In this document: piece by piece, positions 1-9,100 of the stretch
How the letters are laid out: each line of letters opens with the position of its first letter
Position numbering within the stretch: the stretch's first letter is position 1
Assembly: GCF_021266465.1 (NCBI RefSeq)
Contig: NZ_CP089848.1
Span: 1,674,001-1,738,000 of the forward strand
Direction of reading: 5' to 3'
Length of the DNA: 64,000 nt
Source: Paralcaligenes sp. KSB-10
Lineage (GTDB): Bacteria; Pseudomonadota; Gammaproteobacteria; Burkholderiales; Burkholderiaceae_B
Made by a program: the position numbers and the translations under genes
The notes under the pieces: generated by a model
Databases searched by the model: none
What the model saw: the letters and a program-made list of their open reading frames with translations, nothing else
What the model was told of the DNA's origin: nothing

Positions 1-233
1 GCGCGGCATACGCCGCAGGGCGTTGCCGTAATACCTGTTTCACAATTCAGGGATTTGGCCAGAATGCGGGACAAGGTGGTTTTACCGACACCGCGGGTTC
101 CCGTGAACAGCCACGCATGGTGCAGGCGCTGGGTCGACAGCGCATGCGTCAGCGCCCGGACCACATGGTCCTGCCCGATAAGGGTGTCAAACGAACGAGG
201 CCGCCATTTACGCGCCAGTACCAAATAAGTCAT
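1..233 (-). CDS. dnaX: DNA polymerase III subunit gamma/tau, N-terminal part
   Basis: DnaX is the clamp-loader ATPase that loads the beta clamp and couples the replicative polymerases. Only the first 77 or so codons are inside the window; the gene runs off the left edge. The translation from the ATG at 233 begins MTYLVLARKWRPRSF and then reads GQDHVVRALTHAL, HHAWLFTGTRGVGKTTLSRI (Walker A) and CGVC, the start of the zinc module. This is the canonical DnaX N-terminus. It lies downstream of the 4.5S RNA gene on the same strand, a common proteobacterial order. Identification is firm; the C-terminal tau region cannot be judged. Confidence 0.95.
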   Translation of the reverse strand, partial: MTYLVLARKWRPRSFDTLIGQDHVVRALTHALSTQRLHHAWLFTGTRGVGKTTLSRILAKSLNCETGITATPCGVCR

Positions 234-338
234 GCGAGAGTGTAAAGCCCTGAGACTATTTAAAGATAAACGAAAAGTTTACCGGATTCGAGGGGGCTTG
301 GGGGGTATTTGAAGGACAAACGAGGCTAAAGCAAGAAA

Positions 339-433
339 GGCGAGCCTGACTTCGGCACTGATCCTAAGCGACTATGGCTGCTTCGTTCCCGACCTGACCA
401 GGTTCACCGCCGAACCATGCGAAGGGGCCCGCC
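339..433 (-). ncRNA. ffs: 4.5S RNA (bacterial small SRP RNA)
   Basis: This is the RNA of the signal recognition particle, which binds Ffh for co-translational membrane targeting. Read on the minus strand, it contains the conserved domain IV hairpin: ACCTGGTCAGGTCGGGAACG followed by AAGCAGCC, close to the E. coli GGTCAGGTCCGGAAGGAAGCAGCC. The ends were set by the terminal helix: GGCGGGCC at 433-426 pairs with GGCTCGCC at 346-339, with one G-U pair. The resulting 95 nt suits the small gammaproteobacterial/betaproteobacterial type. Position between addA and dnaX supports the call. Exact ends are inferred. Confidence 0.93.
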
Positions 434-515
434 GATTGAGAGTTTAACAGGAGTTGCCTGCAGGGCTGGGCGCACGGCCGGCCTGAATCGCAAAATGATG
501 ATTCCACACGGCTTT

Positions 516-3500
516 TTAACACTCCACCCAGATATCCGCCCGCGGAAAATAAAGCGCCCCTCGCGCCGGGCGGCCGTCCAGCGCCGACACCTGCGAACAA
601 TAGCGCTGTATCTGCGCGCCATGACGCTCGCGCATGCGGGCGGCGAATGTGTCCGGCGTATCGTCCGGCCAGGGTATTCCGGTTTTGTAATCGACCACCA
701 GCCAGCCTTTTTCTTCCGAAATAGCCAGATCGATCACCGACACACGTCCGGCCGCATCCAGCAGAGACCATTCGCGGTAGGCTCTTGCCGCCCGCAACAG
801 CCATTGTCCGCGGCTGCTCGCCAGCGTCGCCACCAGGGTTTGGCGAACGGCATCCGCAGCCGCATCCAGCGCAGTTCGCGGCACACCGGCACGGCCGAGC
901 TGGGTCCTCATGATTTCCACGCTGTCGTCGACACGCTGGGCGGGCCACTGTTCGAGGCCTTCCTTGCCGATGTGCTCCAGCCAGGCATGCGCCACCGTAC
1001 CTATGGCCGCCTCGTCGCCGGATTCCTCCTGCCATTGCCAGGCCGCGCCGCGTTGCACCGCAACGCGTGGCGGCTCGACAGCCGGCAGATCGTTCTCGCC
1101 CACACGCACAAGCCGGCGCGAGGCCGCCACCGGCGCCAACGGCGGGATGGGGTCAGTCCGCTCTACCAGAGACGGCGCGGCGGGCTGCTGAATATGTTCC
1201 CACAAGCGTCCCAGCAAGCTGCCCGCTGCCGGCGCCTTGATCGTACGCCCCTCTTTTTTATCGTCCAATCCCAGCATCCCTATCAAATGCAACTGTTCGC
1301 GCGCGCGCGTCACCGCCACATACAACAGGCGATCGGTCTCGTAGCTGGCGCGTTTCTTTTCGCGCTCGGCCAGATAGGACGACACAGGATCCGGCTCATC
1401 CGAGGCGCGGTGCCTGATCGGCCCCAACAAGAGACGCCCTTCGCTTTGCTCGAAACGAACCAGCTTCTGGGCCTCGGGACGGGGCCGGCGGTGCAGACCC
1501 ATCAAAATAACCGTGTCGAACTGCAAGCCCTTGGATTTATGTATGGTCATGACTTCGACCGCGTGGCCGGCGCTATTTGGCGCAGCGTACAAATGATCCA
1601 GATGCAGGTCCAGGTCGGCCGGATCGAGGGCACCGTAAGGCGCCAGCTTTTCGATCAGGCGGAAGACTCGCTCCGCATCGGCCTGGTCGCTTGCGCCGGG
1701 ATACACAGCCGGCCCTCCAAGACGTTGCCAGCAGCGCTCGAGCCACGCCGCAAAAGGCACGCTGCCGGAGCGATTGCCCTGGTCAAGCAAAATTGACGCC
1801 ACCCTGCGTAAACGCCTGGCTTCGCCAGGCTCCAGGCCCGTCTTGCCTTGCGCATCGAGTTTCAGCCACGCCGACAACACCATGGGAGCGGCCTGGAAAT
1901 GGTCGCTTCCGAACAGAGTATGCAAACTGGCCAGCGTCAAGCCGCAGACAGGTGAGCGCAAGACCGATAACCAGGCCAGTCGATCGGCGTGATGCAGCAG
2001 GGCTCGCGCCAGTTGCACCAGGTCGCTGACTACTTGGCGGGACTTGAGCGACACCAGTTCGACAGCACGGCATGGAATGCCTTCCTGTGCCAGCCGCCCC
2101 ACCAGATTATCAAGATGAGAACGGGCTCTGACCAGAATCGCCACCGGATGCTCACTATCGGGATTGCGTGCCAGGGCTTCGCCGGCCAGTCGGATCGCGA
2201 TCGACTCCGCGGCAACGGACGAAATTTCCATCTCCGCGGATTCCTCGCCAGCCGTATCCCACACAGGATGGAATACGACGGCATCGCCCGCCAGTCCGCC
2301 ATTGAACGCAACCGACGGCGTATAGGGAATTGCCCCCATGGCGGAGTTGGCCTGCGGCGGAAAAAGCGGCTCAAAAACGTCATTGACCCATTTGACCACG
2401 TTCGCCTGGGACCGGAAATTATTCGTCAGCTTCAGGGCGGTAAGCGGGACATTGGTCAAACCGCGCTCCTGCACTTTCAGGAACCAGCCCACCTCGGCCT
2501 TGCGAAAACGGTAAATCGACTGCATGGGATCGCCCACCAGAAATACCGTACGACCGTCGCCCTGGTTCCAGCCCGCGGTCAGGCGCTCCAGCAGATCGAT
2601 TTGCGATTGGCTGGTGTCCTGGAACTCGTCCACCAGCAGGTGCCTGATCGACGCGTCGAGTTTCAGCAGCAGGTCGCTGGGGTCGTCGGCCTGACCCAAG
2701 GCCAGCAGGGCTCGCTGGGAAATTTCAATAAAATCGATCTCGCTTTTCTCGGTAAAACGCAAAGTAAGCTGGGCCGAAGCCAGCCACAAAACCTGAATCA
2801 AGGCGCGCAGGATTTCGATCTGATCGGGACTATAGCCATGCGCCGGAGCCTGCCGCACATCGGCCAGGGCGGACAGCCACGGTTCCTGCGCATCGACGCC
2901 TTCAAGCCAACGCAAAAAATTCTCTTTGTAGTCGGACTTGGCCTCGAAACCCTGTTTCTTGGTCACCGTACGGCGCAGGGCATTGGTCGAAGTCAGCAAT
3001 ACCTGGGCCAGCGCCTGCCATTGCTCAAGGTCATGGGCGCTGGTTCCCAGAGGCTCGCCCTGCCAGTCCTGCAAGGCATTTAGATCCATGGTTTCGCTGC
3101 CGGCGGCCAGGTTTGCCGCGGCGCGCGATACCGAAGGAGCCAGTGCCTCAGACCAACCCGAAGGCATGAGCGATGCAAGGCGTGTCAAGTCTTCTTCAAG
3201 CGCCTCATTCAGGTGATCAAGCAACTGCTGCGCGTCGGCGCCGCTGCCCAGCAACGGCAGCCATTGATCGCGGCTGGCCAGCATATCGGCGACCAGGCTT
3301 TCCGCCGCCCGCGTATCGACATCAAGATGAGCGACCAACCTTGCCACCGGCTCGGATTCGTCGACCATCTCCAGGGTTGCCCGCGCCGCTGCTTCGTAAT
3401 GCTCGCGCGCATCATCGGTAATCGACGGCAGGCCCCCCAATGAACTCAACCACGGCATGGCTCGAACCAGATAGGTACAGAACGAATCAATCGTGCGTAT

Positions 3501-3848
3501 GCTCAAGCGGGCCGGATACTGCAGCAGATTCCATCCCTGTTCCGCATCGCACCGCATCGCTTCACGAGCCAGTTGCCAGCTGCGCTGCTTGTGGGCTTCG
3601 GCCGGAGCCTCCCCAAGGCCCATCTGCAGCTTGGCCAGTACGCGGGCATGCATTTCCGAGGCCGCTTTACGCGTAAACGTAATCGCTACGATCTCCTCCG
3701 GCCGCTTGACAGTGGCCAGCAAAGCCAGGATACGGTCCGTCAGCAACTCGGTTTTACCCGATCCCGCCGGTGCCTGGATAAGAAAAGAACGGGAGGGATC
3801 GATGGCCGCGGCGCGCACCCCACTGTCGCTGGGCAGATTAACCGACAT
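516..3848 (-). CDS. addA: UvrD/RecB-type helicase-nuclease, AddA-like
   Basis: ATP-dependent helicase with a C-terminal nuclease domain, expected to resect double-strand breaks with AddB for RecA loading. The 1110-residue protein has a superfamily 1 helicase core: Walker A APAGSGKT at about residues 26-33, LLVDEFQDTSQSQ (motif II) near 390, and LLYVAVTRAREQLHL (motif VI) near 830. A RecB-type nuclease motif, WLVVDYKTG, sits near 1060. The start MSVNLP at 3848 was chosen because it overlaps the addB stop (ATG inside the last addB codons) and a longer reading would run far into addB. The betaproteobacterial pair is often annotated only as UvrD-helicase domain protein. Confidence 0.88.
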   Translation of the reverse strand: MSVNLPSDSGVRAAAIDPSRSFLIQAPAGSGKTELLTDRILALLATVKRPEEIVAITFTRKAASEMHARVLAKLQMGLGEAPAEAHKQRSWQLAREAMRCDAEQGWNLLQYPARLSIRTIDSFCTYLVRAMPWLSSLGGLPSITDDAREHYEAAARATLEMVDESEPVARLVAHLDVDTRAAESLVADMLASRDQWLPLLGSGADAQQLLDHLNEALEEDLTRLASLMPSGWSEALAPSVSRAAANLAAGSETMDLNALQDWQGEPLGTSAHDLEQWQALAQVLLTSTNALRRTVTKKQGFEAKSDYKENFLRWLEGVDAQEPWLSALADVRQAPAHGYSPDQIEILRALIQVLWLASAQLTLRFTEKSEIDFIEISQRALLALGQADDPSDLLLKLDASIRHLLVDEFQDTSQSQIDLLERLTAGWNQGDGRTVFLVGDPMQSIYRFRKAEVGWFLKVQERGLTNVPLTALKLTNNFRSQANVVKWVNDVFEPLFPPQANSAMGAIPYTPSVAFNGGLAGDAVVFHPVWDTAGEESAEMEISSVAAESIAIRLAGEALARNPDSEHPVAILVRARSHLDNLVGRLAQEGIPCRAVELVSLKSRQVVSDLVQLARALLHHADRLAWLSVLRSPVCGLTLASLHTLFGSDHFQAAPMVLSAWLKLDAQGKTGLEPGEARRLRRVASILLDQGNRSGSVPFAAWLERCWQRLGGPAVYPGASDQADAERVFRLIEKLAPYGALDPADLDLHLDHLYAAPNSAGHAVEVMTIHKSKGLQFDTVILMGLHRRPRPEAQKLVRFEQSEGRLLLGPIRHRASDEPDPVSSYLAEREKKRASYETDRLLYVAVTRAREQLHLIGMLGLDDKKEGRTIKAPAAGSLLGRLWEHIQQPAAPSLVERTDPIPPLAPVAASRRLVRVGENDLPAVEPPRVAVQRGAAWQWQEESGDEAAIGTVAHAWLEHIGKEGLEQWPAQRVDDSVEIMRTQLGRAGVPRTALDAAADAVRQTLVATLASSRGQWLLRAARAYREWSLLDAAGRVSVIDLAISEEKGWLVVDYKTGIPWPDDTPDTFAARMRERHGAQIQRYCSQVSALDGRPARGALYFPRADIWVEC

Positions 3849-6507
3849 GCTTGATCTCCTCGCCCAAGCGCAAGAAAGGCAGTACATCGCAATAATCGAG
3901 GTCGGCCGGACGCGCAATCTGATTATGTGCAACGCCCATCTCGTATTCCTGGGCCAGGCTCTCTATGGCCAGCCGCCACTCGTCCATCAACCGCTCCCAC
4001 GAATAATCTGAAAACGCCGGCCAATCGCCCAGGCCGCCCAAGCCTTCAAAACCGTAATCGCCATCGGCCAGGCCTTTGACCTCGACCTGCTTTGCATGCA
4101 GCCTGGCAAGAATCAGCGCAGCAACCCGGCTGTCTTCATGGGCCAGTACAGCCGCATAAAACGGCAACTGCAAGTCGACCGGCCGTGGCCGCATCCAGCT
4201 GCTTTTCGGGTCGATCCGCGCCGCACCCGACTTGTAGTCGATAATCGCCAGACGCCCGTCGGCAAGCTGGTCGATACGATCGAGGCGCAAGCTCAGCTCC
4301 AGGGCGCCGTGCGACCAATTGTAGGTTTGCTCGACATCGCGTACGCTGAAAGGCGTGCGCGCCAGTTCCAGCTCAAGCCATGCGTGCAACACCTTGATGC
4401 CGCGCTCGACCTCCAGGCTTTTAAGAACCCGGCCATAGTCGGCCAGGCATTCATCCGCAGCCTGCCGCACGGATTCTTCCACCAGTTCCCGCAAGCGCGC
4501 ACTTGCCTGCAAGCGCTGCAATGCAGCCTGACTGTCGATCATGTGCCACACCAGTTCAATGGCGCGGTGTAAAAACAGGCCTCGCGCATTCTGATCGGCG
4601 ATTTCGGCATAACTGCCGAGCTGGCTCGCACCCAGACGATATTTGACGAACGCCCATAAGGGATTGCGCGCCTGTGTGTCGATAACGCCGATGCCGCCCT
4701 TGGTCGCGCCGCCGGCCCCCAGCGCCGGCCCCTGATCGTCGGCCAGGCTTTCGAGCAGTGCGGGAGCCTGCTCGGGCAAATGCGACGTGCACACTTGCGC
4801 AGCAAGCTCGGCTATAAAGGGGCTCGGCCGCAGCTCACGCTCTCCTTCGTGCTGGGGATGGCTAAGCCAGATTTGCGGCGCGCAGCACAACAAGGCTTCA
4901 TACATATCACCCGCCCACTGCAATTCCCGCTCCGGCGTGGCTCGTGGGGCATTGGCCTGACGCAGAGCGGCCAGCGGAATGAACGGATTGGGTTTGGAGG
5001 ATGCCGGCAGGACCTCATCGCTCAAGCCCAATATCCATAACCCATCCCAGCTCCCTCCTTCCGCCTCGAGAAACCCCAGAACGTCGAGGCGAGCCGAGGG
5101 GTCGCGCTGCGGCTGAAATGGAGTTTCGATGGCCAGTTGCCTGAGCAGGCCCAAGGCGACAGGGAAATCGATGTCTCCCAGTACCGGCGCCTGCTTGCCC
5201 AAACGAGCCAGCAACGCATCAAACGCCTCCATGACCTGATAGGCATGGCTATCCAGCGCCGCGTCTCCAGGGAACCCCAAGGCTTGCAACATGCTTCGGA
5301 AACGCCGCACCCAGGTATCGACGGCGGCACGCCCGATATCGCGCGCCGCATCATCCGTCAAAGCCTGCCATGCCTGCGCAAGGCGAGGCGCAAATTGAGC
5401 GAGCAACTCGCCAAACGCCGCATTCGACACCCTGAGCCGCGCTTTTTTGCGCCACAGCGCATCGATCATGGCGCGCCCCGACGATTCCGGAAAATCCGCC
5501 TCGCAGTACCCCGCCAGCAGCGCTTGCCCCAATAACTCGGGCGTGCAATATTTCTTTCGCGCGTAGGTGGCAATTATTTCCAGCCAGGCTAAAGCCGCAC
5601 GCACCAAAGGCCACTCGAACAAGGCACGGGCCACCGCCACGTTATAAGGTGCGGCAGTCTCGGTCTGCGTCTCTCCCAGGGCCTCGCGCAACACCCGATG
5701 GGCCAGCGCCACATCCGTCTCGAGCCGGGCGGCGACAATGGCATAACGCCCTTGCGGATTCTGACGCAAGCTGTCCGCGGCCCACTGGGCCGCCAAACGC
5801 CATTCGGAATCCGGGTCCGATGCCTGAATACGCGCAATCCGATCGGCACGGACTTGCCGGACCTGCAAGCTCCTGATCTCTACCCCTTGTTCCGACAAAC
5901 CCCGCAGCAAACTTGAGAACCGCGGTGACAGCTCGTTAAAACCCGCCAGGATCAAAATACGAAAAGGCGCTGCCAGACGCCCTGCCTCAATGGCTTTCAG
6001 GATGCGTTCGTACGCCTGGTTGCCATCTTCGGCATCCAGGCCGACCAGGCGAGCCCGGTACAGGTCCCGCCAGACATGAAAGCGTTGATAATCGCTGGTT
6101 TCGTTCTCCACGCTCACGGTTATGCGCCACTCCGACAGCAGCCGGTCAGCCTCCATAGCCAGGCGCGCCGCCTGCGCCACATCCAGTAAAACATGGTTCG
6201 ACTCGGCTTCCGCAATGGTTCTCTGCCATAGCTGCCGCGCGCCAAAGGCATCCAATGCATAGGAAGGCAGCGCCTTCTCGGGCGCGAAAGCCAATTGATC
6301 GTCGGCCTGCTTCAGCCAGGCGCCCAAAGGCAAAATATCGGGCAGCGCCATGACCCCGCGTTCGGCCCCGAGCCCGGCGGACAACTCTGAAATCATGCGA
6401 CGCGCATACCGGTTGTTGACCGTCAGCACCAGCGTTTCGGTGCTGGGCAGGCCGGCCAGATCAATTAAAGAAATTGGAGCATGCATAGCATTCATTGTTT
6501 TTTGCAT
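3838..6507 (-). CDS. addB: PD-(D/E)XK nuclease family protein, AddB-like
   Basis: Predicted partner of the AddA-like helicase in double-strand break repair. It is 889 residues from the ATG at 6507 (MQKTMNAMHAP); a TTG at 6522 and later ATGs are alternatives. There is no Walker A motif near the N-terminus, as in inactive-helicase AddB scaffolds of this betaproteobacterial family. The C-terminal third carries a RecB-like nuclease: RLDRIDQLADGRLAIIDYKS with D and K of the motif near residue 790. The C-terminal end has only one cysteine, so the four-Cys iron-sulfur staple of Bacillus AddB is not evident there. It overlaps addA by 11 nt, so the two are translationally coupled. Confidence 0.85.
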   Translation of the reverse strand: MQKTMNAMHAPISLIDLAGLPSTETLVLTVNNRYARRMISELSAGLGAERGVMALPDILPLGAWLKQADDQLAFAPEKALPSYALDAFGARQLWQRTIAEAESNHVLLDVAQAARLAMEADRLLSEWRITVSVENETSDYQRFHVWRDLYRARLVGLDAEDGNQAYERILKAIEAGRLAAPFRILILAGFNELSPRFSSLLRGLSEQGVEIRSLQVRQVRADRIARIQASDPDSEWRLAAQWAADSLRQNPQGRYAIVAARLETDVALAHRVLREALGETQTETAAPYNVAVARALFEWPLVRAALAWLEIIATYARKKYCTPELLGQALLAGYCEADFPESSGRAMIDALWRKKARLRVSNAAFGELLAQFAPRLAQAWQALTDDAARDIGRAAVDTWVRRFRSMLQALGFPGDAALDSHAYQVMEAFDALLARLGKQAPVLGDIDFPVALGLLRQLAIETPFQPQRDPSARLDVLGFLEAEGGSWDGLWILGLSDEVLPASSKPNPFIPLAALRQANAPRATPERELQWAGDMYEALLCCAPQIWLSHPQHEGERELRPSPFIAELAAQVCTSHLPEQAPALLESLADDQGPALGAGGATKGGIGVIDTQARNPLWAFVKYRLGASQLGSYAEIADQNARGLFLHRAIELVWHMIDSQAALQRLQASARLRELVEESVRQAADECLADYGRVLKSLEVERGIKVLHAWLELELARTPFSVRDVEQTYNWSHGALELSLRLDRIDQLADGRLAIIDYKSGAARIDPKSSWMRPRPVDLQLPFYAAVLAHEDSRVAALILARLHAKQVEVKGLADGDYGFEGLGGLGDWPAFSDYSWERLMDEWRLAIESLAQEYEMGVAHNQIARPADLDYCDVLPFLRLGEEIKHVG

Positions 6508-6631
6508 TTTCCCAGGCCACAAGCCATGATGGTCAAGCAGCGGCGATAGCCAGGCACAAATAATCCGCTGCCGCGTGTCTGCATATTAAAGCAGGTTGCC
6601 GCCCTAGCCGCAGCGCCATTACACTGGAAGC

Positions 6632-7462
6632 ATGAGCAGCCCACGCAAAAACCCCCCGATGCCCGAACCGGTAGAACTTACTGGCTCGATTTCATTTCGT
6701 TCGGGCACCCAGAGCTGGGGAAATCAAAAGCGCATGGCCTTGCTTGACGCCATAGGCCAGGAAGGTTCGATTACGGCCGCTGCAAAAAAAATCGGCTTGA
6801 GCTACAAGGCCGCCTGGGATGCTGTCGATACCATGAACAATCTGGCCGGCGAACCCTTGGTGCTACGCAATACCGGTGGCCAGCGAGGCGGCGGCGCGCG
6901 TCTGACTGCACGTGCCCTGGAACTGATTCAAATCTACCAGACGCTCAATGCCGAGCACCAGCGTTTCATGGCTATTCTAGCCAAGGCGGGCCGGCAATCC
7001 GCCCACAACCTCGAACTGATCCAGCACATGATGATTCAAACATCCGCCCGCAACAAACTGGCAGCAAGCATCAGGCAGATCAAATCGGGGGCTGTCAACG
7101 ACGAAGTGATTCTCGATCTCGGCAAGGGCTACGAGCTGGTGGCATCGATTACCAAAGAAAGCGTGCAGAACCTCGAACTCGCACCCGGCAAGCGGGCCCT
7201 GGCTTTCATCAAGGCCTCGTCGGTCATCGTCGGGCTGCCGGGCGCAGGGCTGAGGCTGTCGGCCCGCAACCAATTGCAGGGACGCATCAGCCGCATTGTC
7301 AACGGGGCCGTCAATGCCGAAGTGTGCATTGAGCTCGATCAGGGCAGTATCATTGCCGCGATAGTCTCTCTGGAAAGCGTCTCGTCTTTGAATCTGAAGG
7401 AAGGCGATCCGGCCATTGCCATCTTCAAAGCCTCCAGCGTGATGCTGGGGGTGACAGACTGA
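6632..7462 (+). CDS. modE: ModE family molybdate-responsive transcription regulator
   Basis: Molybdate-sensing repressor of the modABC importer and regulator of molybdoenzyme genes. The 276 residues comprise an N-terminal winged helix (about 30-130; LLDAIGQEGSITAAAKKIGL then SYKAAWDAVDTMNNL) and two tandem Mop/TOBE domains. These begin SARNKLAASI near 139 and SARNQLQGRI near 210, and each ends KASSVIVG or KASSVMLG. They form the oxyanion-binding sites. The gene is separated from modCBA by the palindromic repeat region, and a good ModE operator lies upstream of modA, supporting the assignment. Confidence 0.94.
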   Translation: MSSPRKNPPMPEPVELTGSISFRSGTQSWGNQKRMALLDAIGQEGSITAAAKKIGLSYKAAWDAVDTMNNLAGEPLVLRNTGGQRGGGARLTARALELIQIYQTLNAEHQRFMAILAKAGRQSAHNLELIQHMMIQTSARNKLAASIRQIKSGAVNDEVILDLGKGYELVASITKESVQNLELAPGKRALAFIKASSVIVGLPGAGLRLSARNQLQGRISRIVNGAVNAEVCIELDQGSIIAAIVSLESVSSLNLKEGDPAIAIFKASSVMLGVTD

Positions 7463-7590
7463 CGATTTTGGTTTGAGTGTTTACGACGCTGGGCGCGTTT
7501 CAGCGACTTTCGTTTTGAGCTGTTTTTAGGCTTGGGTCGTGACTTTGATCTGTGCGTTGCTGTGTAGGCGGCGGTTAATTCTATAAAGAC

Positions 7591-7816
7591 GCCGCAGGGT
7601 GGGCGGTGCTGTGTAGTCCGGCACGTCCAGCGGTCGTGGTGCTACGCACCCCGACTGCCCGGGTCTGCCTCGTCCAGGCGGGCGTCGGGCCAACTCGCGT
7701 CGCCCCGCGATGCGGGGCGCCACTCAGACAGGGCCCACCGAAGGCCCCCGCCTTCCCTTCGTCAGCACCCGGCGCTGGACTACCGCCGGACTACACAGCA
7801 CCGCCCACCCTGCGGC
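7591..7816. repeat. Large palindromic element, copy A (32-bp perfect inverted arms)
   Basis: The outer arms, 7591-7622 and 7785-7816, are perfect 32-bp inverted complements (left arm begins GCCGCAGGGTGGGCGGTG). Further inner complementarity (GTCCAGCG and CGCTGGAC) extends the stem. The 162-bp interior holds a G+C-rich core with CTCGTCCAGGCGGGCGTCGG at about 7670-7690 and AGGCCCCCGCCTTCCC at about 7742-7757, plus a small hairpin GCCCCGCGATGCGGGGC. The core recurs inverted in copy B at 8075-8276. No protein in it looks real. It behaves as a structured non-coding repeat; its class is not recognised. Confidence 0.85.
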
Positions 7817-8074
7817 TCGCGTTGAAGCAATGCATCGGGGTATATGTTGGGGAAGCGGCGTTTAGCCAATCACGGGATACGTTGAGGCGGCGGGCGTTTA
7901 GTCAATCGAGTCGTCAATCCATCAAGAAGTCAATCGAAGTAGATACGGCCACGTGATAGAGGGCATGAGTGCGGGCACGTTAACGGTTCTATGGGTGCAG
8001 GCCCATTAACGGTAGGTGCGAGCACGTAAATTCCAGGCATCCCGTGATGCAATTCCAGGCATGCCGTAACGTGA

Positions 8075-8276
8075 GCCGTCTATCGGGGCTTGGGGTCAGG
8101 GCCGGCGTAAGGCGTGCGCCGGATGCTACCGTAGGGAAGGCGGGGGCTTTCGGCGGGCCATGTTTGAGCGTAGCCGCGCCAGCGGCGTAGCGAGTTTGGC
8201 CCGACGCCCGCCTGGACGAGGTAGATCCGGATCAAGCACGCCGTGCCGGCCCTGACCCCAAGCCCCGATAGACGGC
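8075..8276. repeat. Large palindromic element, copy B (32-bp perfect inverted arms)
   Basis: Outer arms 8075-8106 and 8245-8276 are perfect 32-bp inverted complements (left arm begins GCCGTCTATCGGGGCTTGGG). The arm sequence is unrelated to that of copy A. The interior, reverse-complemented, aligns with the copy A core: CTCGTCCAGGCGGGCGTCGG at 8221-8202 and AGCCCCCGCCTTCCC near 8134-8148, with a different central hairpin (GCCGC/GCGGC). The two copies are in opposite orientation 258 bp apart. The spacer 7817-8074 contains short direct repeats but no convincing gene. From 8277 to modC nothing else was recognised. Confidence 0.85.
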
Positions 8277-8398
8277 GTCTTTAAATACCAAAGCTACCAA
8301 AACGTAAATACCAATACCCCATCCATCGAAGAATGCCGTAAACACCCAAACGCCGTAACCCACTCGAACCAAAAACGCTCTAGTCAACAGACGCAGCA

Positions 8399-9100
8399 TT
8401 ACACGCTGCGCGCAAGCAATTCCAAAGGGCTGGCCGAGCCTGTGATTTTTCCATCCCGGATTTCGTAGACATGATCGGCCAATTCCCGCACATCGTCCGG
8501 ATCGTGCGTGATGACTATCATGGGTATATCGAGCCGCCGCTGCAAAGCCGACAGCTCGATGCGCATTTTCTTCCGTAAAGTGGCGTCCAGCGCAGCCAGG
8601 GGTTCATCGAGCAGCAATATCTCGGGCTCGACGGCAAGCGCACGCGCCAGCGCCACCCGCTGCTTTTGCCCACCCGATATTTCCGCCGGATAGCTGTGAA
8701 TAATGGCCTCCAGCTCAAAGGCCGCTATCCACTTGCCGGCCGCCTCCGGAACGATACGGCGCCCGGGATTGCGCCAGCCGCGGCTCAGGCCAAAGCAAAT
8801 GTTCTGCAGCACAGTCAAGTGCGGAAACAAGCCATAGTCCTGAAACAAATACGCTACCCTGCGTGCCTGAGGCATCAGGCAAAGCTGCTTGTCCGAATCG
8901 AAAAGCGTCCTGCCGTTGAGAACGATACGTCCGCTATCGGGCCGCATCAAACCCGCTATCGATTGCAGCGTTAAAGTTTTCCCGGCCCCGGACGGACCAA
9001 AAAGGGCGATCCGGCGCTGGTCTGTGTCGAAGGCCACATCCAGCGAGAATTCGCGATCGCCGGCAAGGAGCCGACGGGCAATTTGAATGCTGATGCTCAT
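8399..9100 (-). CDS. modC: Molybdate ABC transporter ATP-binding protein (short, no TOBE domain)
   Basis: ATPase that powers molybdate import through ModB. It has Walker A GPSGAGKT, Q-loop LFQDYGLFPHLTV, signature ISGGQKQRVALARA, Walker B ILLLDEPLAALD and the H-loop VITHD. The start at 9100 (MSISIQIARRL) gives 233 residues and overlaps modB by 4 nt (ATGA). Typical ModC proteins are about 350 residues because of a C-terminal Mop/TOBE domain. This one ends at LLARSV right after the nucleotide-binding domain, so the regulatory domain is absent. Context with modA, modB and modE supports ModC rather than another importer ATPase. Confidence 0.9.
   Translation of the reverse strand: MSISIQIARRLLAGDREFSLDVAFDTDQRRIALFGPSGAGKTLTLQSIAGLMRPDSGRIVLNGRTLFDSDKQLCLMPQARRVAYLFQDYGLFPHLTVLQNICFGLSRGWRNPGRRIVPEAAGKWIAAFELEAIIHSYPAEISGGQKQRVALARALAVEPEILLLDEPLAALDATLRKKMRIELSALQRRLDIPMIVITHDPDDVRELADHVYEIRDGKITGSASPLELLARSV

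Noticed and set aside
417-1796. Long plus-strand open frames opposite addA (also at 1989-3083 and 3493-4011)
   Set aside because: They mirror the addA/addB coding strand, have Arg/His/Gln-rich compositions without domains and no start signals; shadows of a high-G+C gene.
3838-3932. Longer AddA start at 3932
   Set aside because: It would extend 84 bp inside addB with no ribosome-binding site; the ATG at 3848 gives the usual short overlap and the conserved N-terminus.
7606-7956. 116-codon open frame in the modE/modC gap
   Set aside because: It is made of the palindromic arms and Pro/Ala/Arg-rich core; no start signal and no family.
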